Positions 30,299 to 39,611 of a DNA stretch of 64,000 nt are shown here, in pieces. Source of the DNA: Dryocola boscaweniae (GTDB taxonomy: Bacteria; Pseudomonadota; Gammaproteobacteria; Enterobacterales; Enterobacteriaceae); NCBI RefSeq assembly GCF_025215095.1, contig NZ_JALHAP010000079.1, positions 186,001 through 250,000 of the forward strand, read 5' to 3'. A program made the translations under genes and the position numbers. Positions within the stretch are counted from its first letter, which is position 1. Every line of letters begins with the position of its first letter. Below the pieces are notes generated by a model that was not told where the DNA came from, did not search any database, and saw only the letters and a program-made list of their open reading frames with translations.

Positions 30299-31216
30299 AT
30301 GTCCAAGCGCTTGCCACCTCTGAATGCTTTACGTGTTTTTGATGCCGCTGCTCGCCACCTGAGTTTTACTAAAGCGGCCGAAGAGTTATTTGTCACCCAG
30401 GCGGCAGTTAGCCACCAGATTAAGTCCCTTGAGGACTTTTTAGGGCTAAAACTGTTCCGTCGTCGTAACCGATCTTTGCTGCTTACTGAAGAAGGGCAGA
30501 GCTATTATCTGGATATTAAAGAGATTTTTTCTCAGCTCACGGAAGCGACGCGCAAGCTCCAGGCCAGGAGCGCAAAAGGCGCTCTGACGGTAAGTTTATT
30601 GCCAAGTTTTGCCATTCACTGGCTGGTGCCTCGCCTTTCAAGCTTTAACTCAGCTTATCCGGGAATCGACGTGCGTATACAAGCGGTTGACCGTCAGGAA
30701 GATAAACTTTCTGACGACGTCGACGTGGCTATTTTTTACGGACGCGGCAACTGGCCTGGTTTGCGGGTAGAAAAACTGTATGCCGAATATCTGCTGCCGG
30801 TTTGTTCGCCGATGTTGCTTACGGGCGACAGACCGATTAAAACCCCGGAAGACCTGGCGCGGCACACTTTATTACATGATGCTTCGCGGCGGGACTGGCA
30901 AACTTACACGCGCCAGCTTGGTGTAAGCCACATTAATGTGCAGCAAGGGCCTATCTTTAGCCACAGCGCTATGGTGCTGCAGGCCGCTATTCATGGACAG
31001 GGCATTGCGCTGGCAAACAACGTAATGGCGCAGTCTGAAATCGAAGCGGGTCGCCTGGTTTGCCCGTTTAACGATGTTCTGGTGAGTAAAAATGCGTTTT
31101 ATCTTGTTTGTCATGACAGTCAGGCAGAACTCGGTAAAATAGCCGCATTCCGGCAGTGGATCCTGGCAAAAGCCGCCAGCGAACAAGAGAAATTCCGCTT
31201 CCGCTACGATCAATAA
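30299..31216 (+). CDS. gcvA: LysR-family regulator GcvA
   Basis: A 305-residue LysR-type regulator, the E. coli length. It controls the glycine cleavage operon gcvTHP and activates gcvB; GcvR antagonises it when glycine is low. The N-terminal winged helix-turn-helix covers about residues 6-65 (LNALRVFDAAARHLSFTKAAE, EELFVTQAAVSHQIK), and the effector domain runs from about 90 to 295. The identity with E. coli GcvA appears very high. It is divergent from gcvB. Confidence 0.98.
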   Translation: MSKRLPPLNALRVFDAAARHLSFTKAAEELFVTQAAVSHQIKSLEDFLGLKLFRRRNRSLLLTEEGQSYYLDIKEIFSQLTEATRKLQARSAKGALTVSLLPSFAIHWLVPRLSSFNSAYPGIDVRIQAVDRQEDKLSDDVDVAIFYGRGNWPGLRVEKLYAEYLLPVCSPMLLTGDRPIKTPEDLARHTLLHDASRRDWQTYTRQLGVSHINVQQGPIFSHSAMVLQAAIHGQGIALANNVMAQSEIEAGRLVCPFNDVLVSKNAFYLVCHDSQAELGKIAAFRQWILAKAASEQEKFRFRYDQ

Positions 31217-31265
31217 GTAAATCCTCGCGCGGCCTCAATCCGCGCCTTACATTTAGGGTTACAAC

Positions 31266-31661
31266 ATGACCAGCCGTTTCATGCTGATTTTTACCGCTAT
31301 CAGCGGCTTTATTTTCGTTGCCCTGGGAGCCTTTGGGGCGCATGTATTAAGCAAGTCTCTCGGTGTTGTAGAGATGGGTTGGATCCAAACGGGTCTTGAA
31401 TATCAGGCGTTTCATACGCTGGCTATTTTTGGCCTGGCGGTTGCCATGCAGCGCCGCATCAGCATCTGGTTTTACTGGAGCAGCGTATTTATGGCGCTCG
31501 GCACCGTCTTATTCAGCGGCAGTCTTTATTGCCTGGCGCTGTCGCATTTACGCCTGTGGGCGTTTGTTACACCTGTCGGCGGGGTAAGTTTCCTCGCCGG
31601 CTGGATTTTGATGTTGATTGGTGCAATGCGCCTGAAACGTAAGGGCGCAAGCCATGAATAA
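31266..31661 (+). CDS. ygdD: DUF423 inner-membrane protein YgdD
   Basis: A 131-residue membrane protein with four hydrophobic helices (the first [20 protein letters not shown]). It belongs to the DUF423/UPF0382 family, of unknown function. It lies 49 bp after gcvA and overlaps the start of rlmM by 8 bp, so it is translationally linked to the rRNA methylase gene, as in E. coli. Confidence 0.94.
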   Translation: MTSRFMLIFTAISGFIFVALGAFGAHVLSKSLGVVEMGWIQTGLEYQAFHTLAIFGLAVAMQRRISIWFYWSSVFMALGTVLFSGSLYCLALSHLRLWAFVTPVGGVSFLAGWILMLIGAMRLKRKGASHE

Positions 31662-32760
31662 TAAAGTTATTTTATACTGCCGCCAGGGCTTCGAAAAAGA
31701 GTGCGCGGCGGAAATTACCGATAAAGCGGGAAGCCGGGGCGTGTATGGTTTTGCACGCGTAAAAGAAAGCAGCGGCTACGTGATTTTTGAATGCTATCAG
31801 CCAGAAGATGCTGACAAGCTGGCGCGTGAACTGCCGTTTAGCGATCTGATCTTTGCTCGCCAGATGATCGTTGCCGGCGAGCTATTAAAAGATCTTCCAC
31901 CAGAGGATCGTATCACGCCGATCGCCGGCATGCTTCAGGGTGTCGTTGAGAAGGGCGGCGATCTGCGCGTTGAAGTTGCCGACACCAATGAAAGCAAAGA
32001 ACTGATGAAGTTCTGCCGCAAGCTTACCGTACCGCTGCGCGCCAGCCTGCGTGAAGCGGGCGTGCTGGCTAACTACGAAACGCCGAAACGCCCAGTGGTG
32101 CACGTGTTCTTTATTGCCCCCGGCTGCTGCTATACCGGCTATTCGTATGCCGACAATAATTCGCCGTTCTATATGGGCATTCCGCGCCTTAAATTCCCGT
32201 CGGACGCGCCAAGCCGCTCAACGCTGAAGCTTGAAGAGGCGTTCCACGTGTTTATTCCGGCCGACGAGTGGGACGAGCGCCTGGCAAACGGCATGTACGC
32301 GGTGGATTTGGGCGCGTGCCCCGGCGGCTGGACTTACCAACTGGTGAAACGCAACATGTGGGTTTCTTCTGTGGATAACGGTCCGATGGCGCAAAGCCTG
32401 ATGGATACCGGGCAGGTTACCTGGCTACGTGAAGACGGTTTTAAATATAAGCCAACGCGCACCAATATCTCCTGGATGGTATGCGACATGGTGGAGAAGC
32501 CAGCTAAAGTCGCGAGCCTGATGGCTACCTGGCTTGTAAACGGCTGGTGTCGCGAAACCATTTTTAACCTCAAGCTGCCAATGAAAAAGCGTTATGAAGA
32601 GGTTTCGCAAAACCTTGCGCAGATCCGCGAGAAGCTTGAAGAAAACGGCATCAGCGCGCAGATTCAGGCACGTCAGCTTTACCACGATCGTGAAGAAGTG
32701 ACCGTACACGTTCGCCGCATGTGGGCGGCCGTCGGCGGCCGTCGCGACGAGCGTAGTTAA
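31654..32760 (+). CDS. rlmM: 23S rRNA 2'-O-ribose C2498 methyltransferase RlmM
   Basis: A 368-residue SAM-dependent methylase (E. coli 366) that methylates the ribose of C2498 in 23S rRNA. The N-terminal THUMP-like region is followed by a Rossmann methylase domain with the SAM motif [17 protein letters not shown] near residue 225. The K-D-K-E catalytic residues are consistent with [22 protein letters not shown] and [14 protein letters not shown]. Downstream the E. coli fuc genes are absent. Confidence 0.96.
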   Translation: MNNKVILYCRQGFEKECAAEITDKAGSRGVYGFARVKESSGYVIFECYQPEDADKLARELPFSDLIFARQMIVAGELLKDLPPEDRITPIAGMLQGVVEKGGDLRVEVADTNESKELMKFCRKLTVPLRASLREAGVLANYETPKRPVVHVFFIAPGCCYTGYSYADNNSPFYMGIPRLKFPSDAPSRSTLKLEEAFHVFIPADEWDERLANGMYAVDLGACPGGWTYQLVKRNMWVSSVDNGPMAQSLMDTGQVTWLREDGFKYKPTRTNISWMVCDMVEKPAKVASLMATWLVNGWCRETIFNLKLPMKKRYEEVSQNLAQIREKLEENGISAQIQARQLYHDREEVTVHVRRMWAAVGGRRDERS

Positions 32761-32783
32761 GATTCAGGGTTTGACGTGAATAT

Positions 32784-32894
32784 TGTCGGGTGGCGCTGCC
32801 GCTTACCCGACCTACGAATTCAGTTGTCGGGTGCCGCTGCTTACCTGATTTACAAAGTGAGCTGTAGGGTGGATAAGCGAAGCGCCATCCACCA
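32784..32894. repeat. Cluster of three REP-like palindromes
   Basis: Three palindromic units follow one another: 32784-32814 (GTCGGGTGGCGCTGCCGC and partner), 32825-32853 (a degenerate copy) and 32864-32894 (GTAGGGTGGATAAGCGAAGC). They fill the gap between the convergent ends of rlmM and xni, where E. coli K-12 carries the fuc operon. Confidence 0.75.
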
Positions 32895-32906
32895 TAAATA
32901 TCGAAA

Positions 32907-33671
32907 CTATGAGCGGCTAGCGGGCAGCCGTAGCTGCTGCAAATTCCCATCCAGCGTTAAATCCGTCTGCAAACTTGCAACCTGGCGACAGACAAAGGCG
33001 CTCTCTTTATGCTGCTCCAGCTTTTTCCGCCATTTCTCCGGCACTTCATCCAGCCGCTGATAGAGCTCTTCAAGCGTTGAGAACTGATTTATCAACTGCG
33101 TTGCGCTTTTCGGCCCGATACCGGCAACGCCTGGAATTTTGCTGCTGCTGATGCCCGCCAGGCCCCAGAAATCCGGCAGTTGTTCGGGCCGCACGCCGTA
33201 CTCCTGCGCAATAAAAGGCGCATCCAGCCAGCGTTTCTGAAAGTAGTCGCGGATCTCAATCGTAGGCGCGAGCAACTGGCAAAAGCCTTTATCCGTGGAA
33301 ACGATAGTAGCGCGATGGCCGCCCGCTGCAAGCTTAGCGGCAAGCGTCGCCGCAAGATCGTCCGCCTCGTTACCCGGCGAATGCCAGCAGGCAACGCCGC
33401 GGCGGGTGAAGGCTTCCCGAATGGAGGGCAATTCATGCTGCAAGGTTTCCGGCATCGGCGCCCGTCCGGCTTTATAGTCCGGTAACGCCTGATGCCGCCA
33501 GCCTTCGCGTCTGTCTTCATCGTCAAACACCGCAACGGCATGGGTTGGCTGGCTATGGGTTATCAGCGCTTCAAGGGCATGCAGGCAGGTGTCGGCGCAC
33601 GGCGAGCCCTGTACCGCATGAATACGGCGGATCAGATTCAGGGCGTCGACGATAAGTAGATGAATGCTCAT
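32907..33671 (-). CDS. xni: Flap endonuclease-like protein Xni (exonuclease IX)
   Basis: A 254-residue FEN-family nuclease (E. coli 251) related to the 5' nuclease domain of DNA polymerase I. Metal-binding acidic motifs are in [22 protein letters not shown] and [12 protein letters not shown]; the helix-hairpin-helix is [19 protein letters not shown]. coli Xni has flap endonuclease activity but a reduced metal site. The ATG at 33671 matches the E. coli N-terminus; 11 upstream codons are excluded. Confidence 0.94.
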   Translation of the reverse strand: MSIHLLIVDALNLIRRIHAVQGSPCADTCLHALEALITHSQPTHAVAVFDDEDRREGWRHQALPDYKAGRAPMPETLQHELPSIREAFTRRGVACWHSPGNEADDLAATLAAKLAAGGHRATIVSTDKGFCQLLAPTIEIRDYFQKRWLDAPFIAQEYGVRPEQLPDFWGLAGISSSKIPGVAGIGPKSATQLINQFSTLEELYQRLDEVPEKWRKKLEQHKESAFVCRQVASLQTDLTLDGNLQQLRLPASRS

Positions 33672-33856
33672 TGTTTTTTCACTTTCCATAATGACTTCAT
33701 CCACTTTAACATTTCCCTGTACAGCGGGCGAACCTGAGAAATTAATTTGGGAAAGCGCCTCGCAAAAAAAAGCATCGCTTTTACTTCTGAAAAGGCATTG
33801 CTAATTAATTTGATTGCTATGTATATTTTAGGCGAACAAAAATCAGAGATAACAAT

Positions 33857-35041
33857 ATGAGCAAGAGCACGCACCTCGCACACCGTATCCAGAACCTGCA
33901 GCCTTCAGCCATCCGCGAACTTTTAAAACACAGCAAAATGCCGGGCGTGATTTCGCTTGCCGGAGGTATTCCCTCCCAGGAACTGTTTGATAAAGAAGGC
34001 CTGGCGCAGGCCACGCAAATGGTGGTGGATAAGAATTTCAACGATGCTTTCCAGTACGGCTTAACGGAAGGAAATGTCGAACTTCGTCAGCAGCTTGTCG
34101 GCCTGTGCCGGGAGCGCGGCATTACCACTAATCCTGACCAGTTGCTTATTACTTCCGGTTCTCAGCAGGCGCTGGATCTGCTGATTCGCGCGCTGGCGAA
34201 TCCGGGAGACGTCTTTGTCGTTGAGCGCCCTACTTATCTTGCTACGCTGCAAATTCTTAGCCTCACTGAAGCCCGGGTGCAATCCGTAGGCGGTGACGAG
34301 CACGGCATGATTGTCGATGAACTGGAAGCGTTGCTTAAAACGACCCGTATTAAGTGCGTTTATCTGGTGCCGACCTTTGGTAACCCGAGCGGCACGACTC
34401 TTAGCGCCGAACGTCGCGAGAAGCTGGTGAAGCTGGCCATTGAGCACGATTTTATTATTATTGAGGACGATCCGTACGGCGCCATCAGCTTTACCGAAGA
34501 GCGTCAGAAAACGCTCTTTCAGGTTGCGGCGGAGATGGGCAATCACGAGAACGTGGTCTATACCTCAACCTTCTCAAAAATTCTGGCGCCGGGCCTGCGT
34601 GTGGGCTGGGTAATCCTGCCGGAATGGATGAAGCAGAAGGTGGCGATCGTTAAGCAGGCGACCGATCTTCATGCGAACTCCTTCTCTCAGTCATTAGTCG
34701 CTGCTTATTTAACGCTGGGGCGGCTTAATCCGCAGATTGCCCTGATTCGCGATGTTTACAAGCAAAAATGCCTGAGCCTTTCGCGCTACCTGCAAGAAGA
34801 GCTGGGCGAACATATCAGCTTTAACCAACCGCAGGGCGGTATGTTCCTGTGGGCGCAGTTCCGCTACGAGTTTGATACTACAAAGTGGCTGCAGCAGACG
34901 CTGGAGAAAGGCGTGGTCTACGTGCCGGGCGAGTTCTTCTTTAGTGATAACGCGGACAAAAAGACGCTGCGTTTCTCTTATGCGACAGCCACGGAAGAGC
35001 AGCTTTATGAGGCAGTACAGCGCCTGAAGTCAGCGCTGTAA
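33857..35041 (+). CDS. PLP-dependent class I/II aminotransferase (2-aminoadipate/LysN-like)
   Basis: A 394-residue fold-type I aminotransferase. The PLP-binding lysine is in TSTFSKILAPGLRVGW (near residue 230). Other signatures are VISLAGGIPS at the N-terminus, ITSGSQQALDLLI, the NPSG motif in VPTFGNPSGTTL, and DDPYGAISF. This pattern resembles 2-aminoadipate aminotransferases (LysN/ARO8-like) and the catalytic part of MocR regulators, but there is no N-terminal GntR domain. The substrate cannot be read from sequence. It has its own 185-bp upstream region divergent from xni and a terminator at 35047. K-12 lacks a gene here. Confidence 0.88.
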   Translation: MSKSTHLAHRIQNLQPSAIRELLKHSKMPGVISLAGGIPSQELFDKEGLAQATQMVVDKNFNDAFQYGLTEGNVELRQQLVGLCRERGITTNPDQLLITSGSQQALDLLIRALANPGDVFVVERPTYLATLQILSLTEARVQSVGGDEHGMIVDELEALLKTTRIKCVYLVPTFGNPSGTTLSAERREKLVKLAIEHDFIIIEDDPYGAISFTEERQKTLFQVAAEMGNHENVVYTSTFSKILAPGLRVGWVILPEWMKQKVAIVKQATDLHANSFSQSLVAAYLTLGRLNPQIALIRDVYKQKCLSLSRYLQEELGEHISFNQPQGGMFLWAQFRYEFDTTKWLQQTLEKGVVYVPGEFFFSDNADKKTLRFSYATATEEQLYEAVQRLKSAL

Positions 35042-35044
35042 TTA

Positions 35045-35072
35045 AAAGAGGAGCCAAACGGCTCCTTTTCTT
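35045..35072. terminator. Bidirectional terminator
   Basis: AAAAGAGGAGCCAAACGGCTCC is followed by TTTTCTTTT; an A-run on the left and a T-run on the right flank the stem GGAGCC/GGCTCC. It lies 4 bp after the aminotransferase stop and directly beyond the stop of the minus-strand mini-ORF at 35073. Confidence 0.85.
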
Positions 35073-35177
35073 TTAGCGATGCTGTACTTCCTGCACCAGT
35101 TCTTTCTCACATTCCTTGCCGCACACGCGTCTGCCGCAGATGAAGCGGCAGTCCCTCAAGCACCGCACCGGTTGCAT
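35073..35177 (-). CDS. Possible 34-residue cysteine-rich protein
   Basis: The minus-strand frame from ATG 35177 to TAA 35073 encodes 34 residues with five cysteines spaced C-x3-C-x3-C-x4-C-x3-C (C6, C10, C14, C19, C23), a basic middle and an acidic-polar tail ending QEVQHR. The stop is followed at once by a good bidirectional terminator, which favours a real convergent transcript. Against it, no Shine-Dalgarno precedes the ATG. I do not recognise a family; the cysteines could bind a metal. Confidence 0.3.
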   Translation of the reverse strand: MQPVRCLRDCRFICGRRVCGKECEKELVQEVQHR

Positions 35178-35299
35178 GTAAATCGATGGAAGCGCCGATG
35201 GCTGGCGCGCAGCTATGAAAGACGTTACCCGCGTGGCAGTGCTCCAGAGGATAGTTTATAACGGGTCCTGCTGATTAGTTGGAATTGTGATTCAAGCAC
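35178..35299. other. Non-coding stretch before kduI
   Basis: I see no supported gene here. Together with 35319-35476 it makes up the AT-rich leader of kduI. A plus-strand frame over 35079-35261 is judged spurious. Confidence 0.5.
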
Positions 35300-35318
35300 A
35301 CTGAAACTATATTTCAAT
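35300..35318. promoter_or_regulatory. KdgR-like operator upstream of kduI
   Basis: ACTGAAACTATATTTCAAT contains the palindrome TGAAA-N5-TTTCA and agrees at about 16 of 19 positions with the KdgR consensus as I recall it. KdgR represses pectin and hexuronate catabolism genes, including kduI. It lies about 160 bp before the kduI ATG. Confidence 0.6.
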
Positions 35319-35476
35319 TTAGATCGCATTATTTTTATCCTCCCGGCACTAAAATAGTTTGTAAGGCGACTGAAGGTAAGTTTTGTGTAATTAAAAAATA
35401 TTTAAATTGTAGTTTTTCATTAATAGCAGCGGATATGTCAGACGCATCCGTTCAGAACTGCCAGAGAGGAGAAGTC

Positions 35477-36313
35477 ATGGATATTCGTCAAAGCATTCAC
35501 AGCGATCACGCGAAAATGCTCGATACTGCCGGTCTGCGTAAAGAGTTCCTGATTGAGACCATTTTCCAGGCCGACCGGTACACTATGACCTACAGCCATA
35601 TCGACCGTATTATTGTCGGCGGCGTAATGCCTGTGACGCGTTCAGTGAGCGTGGGCGGTGAAGTGGGTAAGCAGCTTGGCGTAAGCTACTTCCTCGAACG
35701 CCGCGAGCTGGGCGTCATTAATATTGGCGGCCCCGGCGCCATTACGGTAGATGGCTCCAGCTATGAAATTGGTCATCGCGACGCGCTGTATGTAGGTAAA
35801 GGCGCGAAAGAAGTGGCGTTCGAAAGCGTTGATGCGTCCAGACCTGCTCGTTTCTACTATAACTGCGCGCCAGCCCACACGGCTTATCCGACCAAACGCG
35901 TTACGCCTGCGGACGTTGCACCGGTTACGCTGGGTGAAGATGTCACCAGCAACCGTCGCACCATCAACAAATATTTCGTGCCGGACGTGCTGGAAACCTG
36001 CCAGTTGAGCATGGGGCTGACCGAACTTGCACCGGGTAACCTGTGGAACACCATGCCTTGCCACACGCATGAACGTCGCATGGAAGTCTATTTCTATTTT
36101 GGTCTGGAAGAGAATAGCTGCGTGTTCCATATGATGGGCCAGCCGCAGGAAACTCGTCATATCGTGGTGCAAAATGAGCAGGCGGTGATTTCACCAAGCT
36201 GGTCTATTCACTCAGGCGTAGGTACGCGCGCGTACACCTTTATCTGGGGAATGGTGGGTGAAAATCAGGTGTTTGATGATATGGACCACGTAAAAGTGGG
36301 AGACTTGCGCTAA
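35477..36313 (+). CDS. kduI: 5-keto-4-deoxyuronate isomerase KduI
   Basis: A 278-residue zinc isomerase, the E. coli length. It converts 5-keto-4-deoxyuronate to 2,5-diketo-3-deoxygluconate in pectin and hexuronate breakdown. It is a cupin; metal-binding residues are in [18 protein letters not shown] (two His and a Glu) and the His of [10 protein letters not shown]. The ATG at 35477 follows AGAGGAGAAG. Unlike E. coli, kduD is not next to it here; the neighbours are an aminotransferase and the serine deaminase genes. Confidence 0.97.
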   Translation: MDIRQSIHSDHAKMLDTAGLRKEFLIETIFQADRYTMTYSHIDRIIVGGVMPVTRSVSVGGEVGKQLGVSYFLERRELGVINIGGPGAITVDGSSYEIGHRDALYVGKGAKEVAFESVDASRPARFYYNCAPAHTAYPTKRVTPADVAPVTLGEDVTSNRRTINKYFVPDVLETCQLSMGLTELAPGNLWNTMPCHTHERRMEVYFYFGLEENSCVFHMMGQPQETRHIVVQNEQAVISPSWSIHSGVGTRAYTFIWGMVGENQVFDDMDHVKVGDLR

Positions 36314-36362
36314 GACCGCCAGCAATAAAATGCTTCTCAAGCGAGGGCCTCAGATTGATGAC

Positions 36363-36394
36363 AAACACCCGAAAAATGTGGTTTCCGGGTGTTT
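36363..36394. terminator. Hairpin between convergent kduI and sdaB
   Basis: AAACACCCG and CGGGTGTTT form a strong stem with a 14-base loop in the 112-bp gap between the convergent genes. There is no clear T-run, so Rho-independent function is likely but not certain. Confidence 0.5.
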
Positions 36395-36425
36395 GGGATA
36401 AACCAGAAGACATAATCCTTTGTTT

Positions 36426-37790
36426 TTAATCGCAGGAAACCTTCATCGCCAGTCCGCCGCGAGAAGTTTCACGGTATTTGGCGTTCATGTCTTTCCCGGT
36501 TTCGTACATGGTTTCAATCACCTTATCGAGACAAACGCGTGGCTCACTGGTGCGGCGCAGCGCCATACGAGCCGCATTCACCGCTTTTACCGCAGCAATG
36601 GCGTTACGCTCGATGCAGGGCACCTGCACCTGGCCCGCAACCGGATCGCAAGTCAGGCCAAGGTTATGTTCCATCCCGATTTCCGCAGCGATACAAACCT
36701 GCGCCGGGCTGCCGCCCAGCAGCTCCGCAAGGCCTGCCGCAGCCATAGAACAAGCCACGCCAACTTCGCCCTGGCAGCCAACTTCCGCACCAGAAATAGA
36801 GGCGTTCATTTTGTACAGCGAACCAATCGCCCCCGCAGCCAGGAAGTAGCGTGCGCAGGAATTAGTGTTCACTTCACGGATAAACTTGTCATAGTAAGCC
36901 AGCACCGCCGGAACAATACCGCAGGCGCCGTTTGTCGGCGCTGTTACCACGCGGCCGCCCGCAGCGTTCTCTTCGTTAACCGCCAGCGCAAACATATTGA
37001 TCCAGTCAACAACGGTCATGGGGTCCGAATTGTTTTTATCACTGCTCACCAGCATTCTGCGTAACGCGGCGGCGCGGCGCGGTACCCGCATTTTACCCGG
37101 CAGAACGCCTTCGGTGGTGATGCCGCGTTCAATGCCGCTGCGCATGACATCCCAGACGTTTGCAAAATGCGCGTTGATTTCCGCCTGAGTATGCATCGCA
37201 CGTTCGTTTTGCATCATTAAGCCGGAGAGCGACAGGCCGGTTGTATCGCAGTGTTTGCGCAAGTCGGCCGCGTTCTTATAGGGATAAGGCACCGCAACCT
37301 GTTGGGTATCTTCCTGCCCAAAGTGGGCTTCATCGACGATAAATCCGCCGCCGATGGAGTAATAAGTCTGGCTGTACAACACCTTGTCGCCCGCCAGAGC
37401 GGTGATGCGCATACCGTTTTCATGCAGCGACAAATTATCCGCATGGAAATTCATGCAGCAATCTACCGGGAATTCCACTTCATGCGCGCCGTTAGCCAGC
37501 ATCAGTCGGCCATGGGTATTCACATCCTGAATGAAATGCGGAATGGCATCGATATCCACGCTATCCGGCAGATTTCCCGCAAGGCCCATAATAATCGCGA
37601 TATCAGTGTGGTGGCCTTTACCGGTCAGGGAGAGCGAACCATAAACATCAACAATTACGCGGGTAACATCGTGCAATATCCCTTGCGCGATTAAGTCGTC
37701 TGCGAACTGCTTGCCAGCCTTCATCGGGCCGACGGTATGAGAGCTGGAAGGCCCGATACCAATTTTAAAAATGTCGAATACGCTAATCAT
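36426..37790 (-). CDS. sdaB: L-serine deaminase II SdaB
   Basis: A 454-residue (E. coli 455) iron-sulfur L-serine dehydratase that turns serine into pyruvate and ammonia. The N-terminal beta domain (SVFDIFKIGIGPSSSHTVGP) is followed by the alpha catalytic domain. Candidate [4Fe-4S] cysteines are in NGACGIVPAVLAYYD, NSCARYFLAAG and GLTCDPVAG. It lies 72 bp after sdaC on the same strand, forming the sdaCB operon known from E. coli, which is activated by CRP. Confidence 0.97.
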   Translation of the reverse strand: MISVFDIFKIGIGPSSSHTVGPMKAGKQFADDLIAQGILHDVTRVIVDVYGSLSLTGKGHHTDIAIIMGLAGNLPDSVDIDAIPHFIQDVNTHGRLMLANGAHEVEFPVDCCMNFHADNLSLHENGMRITALAGDKVLYSQTYYSIGGGFIVDEAHFGQEDTQQVAVPYPYKNAADLRKHCDTTGLSLSGLMMQNERAMHTQAEINAHFANVWDVMRSGIERGITTEGVLPGKMRVPRRAAALRRMLVSSDKNNSDPMTVVDWINMFALAVNEENAAGGRVVTAPTNGACGIVPAVLAYYDKFIREVNTNSCARYFLAAGAIGSLYKMNASISGAEVGCQGEVGVACSMAAAGLAELLGGSPAQVCIAAEIGMEHNLGLTCDPVAGQVQVPCIERNAIAAVKAVNAARMALRRTSEPRVCLDKVIETMYETGKDMNAKYRETSRGGLAMKVSCD

Positions 37791-37862
37791 GATGCTTCCA
37801 TTGCGTGAGTGACGTTGAAGAGGGGAGAACCGCCCGCAGAAAGCAGGCGGTTTAAAGGCGAA

Positions 37863-39152
37863 TTAGCCGAACAGAGAGTAAGAGATAGCGGAGATAGCAA
37901 TCAGGCCCATCACAACAACGAATACGTTGCTGATATGGCCGCTGTATTTACGCATAGCAGGTACTTTCTGAATAGCATACATCGGCATCAGGAACAGGAT
38001 CATCGCGATAATCGGGCCGCCCAGGGTTTCAATCATGCCCAGAATGCTCGGGTTCAGGGTGGCCACAATCCAGGTGGTGACCAGCATGAAGATCGCGGTA
38101 ATGCGGTTCAGTTTGCTGATTTCGATGCTCTTGCCTTTGCCGCGCAGCGTTTTGATAACCATGCCGTTAAAGCCTTCACGCGCGCCTAAATAGTGGCCGA
38201 GGAAGGATTTAGTAATAGCTACAATCGCGATGATTGGCGCCATCCAGGCGATGATCGGTGCGTTAAAGTGGTTAGCCAGGTAAGACAGAATAGAGATGTT
38301 CTGTGCTTTAGCTTCAGCCAGGTTCGCAGGCGACAGGCTCAGTACGCAACTGAACACGAAGAACATTACGGTCAGCACCATCATGATGTGTGCGAAAGCC
38401 AGAATGCGGGAGCATTTCTTCTCAGCTTCCTCGCCGTACTCTTCACGCTTGGCAACCGCGAAAGAGGAGATGATCGGTGAGTGGTTAAAGGAGAACACCA
38501 TAACCGGGATTGCCAGCCACAGGGTCATCCACAGGCCACTGCCGGTCGCCGGAGTGCCGCTTAAGGACAGGGTTTCGAACACCGCGCCGCTCCAGTTAGG
38601 AATCAAATACAGCGCCAGAAGCATCAGAGCGATAACAAACGGGAACACCAGGATGCTCATCGCCTTCACTATCATCTGCTCGCCGAAACGAACAATAGTC
38701 ATCATGCCGACAATCAGAATCAGGGATAGAATGGCGCGCGGAGGCGAAACCATACCCAACTGGTGAGTAATGAAGCTGTCTACGGTATTAGTGATTGCCA
38801 CGCTGTAAACCAGCAGAATCGGGTAAATGGCGAAGAAATAGAGCAGGGTGATGATTTTACCTGCGCCGATGCCAAAGTGTTCTTCTACAACTTCAGTAAT
38901 GTCTTCGCCAGGATTTTTACCGGACAGCACAAAGCGGGTTAAGCCACGATGCGCAAAATAGGTCATTGGAAAGGCAAGCACTGCCATAATCAGCAGTGGA
39001 ATAAGGCCGCCTACGCCTGCGTTAATTGGCAGGAACAGAACGCCAGCACCAATTGCGGTGCCATACAGGCCCAGCATCCACATGGTATCAGTCTTACGCC
39101 AGGAACTTTTTGTCTCGACAGAGGCAATACTGCCGGTTTGTGTGGTATCCAT
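37863..39152 (-). CDS. sdaC: Serine/H+ symporter SdaC
   Basis: A 429-residue inner-membrane serine transporter of the hydroxy/aromatic amino acid permease (HAAAP) family, the E. coli length. About eleven hydrophobic helices are visible, beginning [19 protein letters not shown]. The ATG at 39152 (MDTTQTGS) matches E. coli; 14 upstream in-frame codons are excluded. It supplies serine to SdaB, encoded next. Confidence 0.97.
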   Translation of the reverse strand: MDTTQTGSIASVETKSSWRKTDTMWMLGLYGTAIGAGVLFLPINAGVGGLIPLLIMAVLAFPMTYFAHRGLTRFVLSGKNPGEDITEVVEEHFGIGAGKIITLLYFFAIYPILLVYSVAITNTVDSFITHQLGMVSPPRAILSLILIVGMMTIVRFGEQMIVKAMSILVFPFVIALMLLALYLIPNWSGAVFETLSLSGTPATGSGLWMTLWLAIPVMVFSFNHSPIISSFAVAKREEYGEEAEKKCSRILAFAHIMMVLTVMFFVFSCVLSLSPANLAEAKAQNISILSYLANHFNAPIIAWMAPIIAIVAITKSFLGHYLGAREGFNGMVIKTLRGKGKSIEISKLNRITAIFMLVTTWIVATLNPSILGMIETLGGPIIAMILFLMPMYAIQKVPAMRKYSGHISNVFVVVMGLIAISAISYSLFG

Positions 39153-39571
39153 CAACTTCTCCAGAAGAAACGATTTTTGCAAAATTTCAGTCAATAAAGA
39201 TGCTTATCGAATGACCGATGAAACTAAATTCTGTGCCAGGGCTTTTTTCTAGTAATTTTATCCCGTAACTATTGGCGGGCGGAAAGATACATTTATGTAA
39301 TCAATGTATCAGTGATCGCGATCCCAAATGCATGAATCCACCATCTATAAGGTTATTGACGGTATTTCACACTGCTTGAGATCCCACACGCCATATTTAA
39401 GCGCGCAGAGACTAGCATCTGTGAAAGATGCGATAAATTATCCTCTTATAAATAATTCGGTTTTATCTACATAAAGCGGCTTAAGCAGTATTTTCGACGT
39501 GAAATTGTTCAAAGGGCATGATGATTAGTGGGAAAGGGAGGAGCGCAATCGTTTGGTTTGTAAAGCTGAGT
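39153..39571. other. sdaC upstream region
   Basis: A 419-bp non-coding stretch, AT-rich near the middle. The only structure I can define is a 7-bp perfect inverted repeat GATACAT...ATGTATC at 39286-39310 (11-bp spacer), about 135 bp before sdaC. E. coli sdaC is regulated by CRP and Lrp, but no convincing CRP box was found. Confidence 0.5.
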
Positions 39572-39605
39572 TAAAAATAGAGAGGGCGACATCGCAGTCG
39601 CCCTT
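39572..39605 (-). terminator. Terminator after ppnN
   Basis: On the minus strand AAGGGCGACTGCGATGTCGCCCT is followed by CTCTATTTTT, a compact stem with a short loop, 6 bp after the ppnN stop. Confidence 0.85.
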
Positions 39606-39611
39606 GGGGAA

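Noticed and set aside
35079..35261. A 60-codon plus-strand frame with a signal-peptide-like start (MLYFLHQFFLTFLAAHASA)
   Set aside because: No ribosome-binding site, begins right after a terminator, and overlaps the opposite-strand cysteine-rich frame that has better context.
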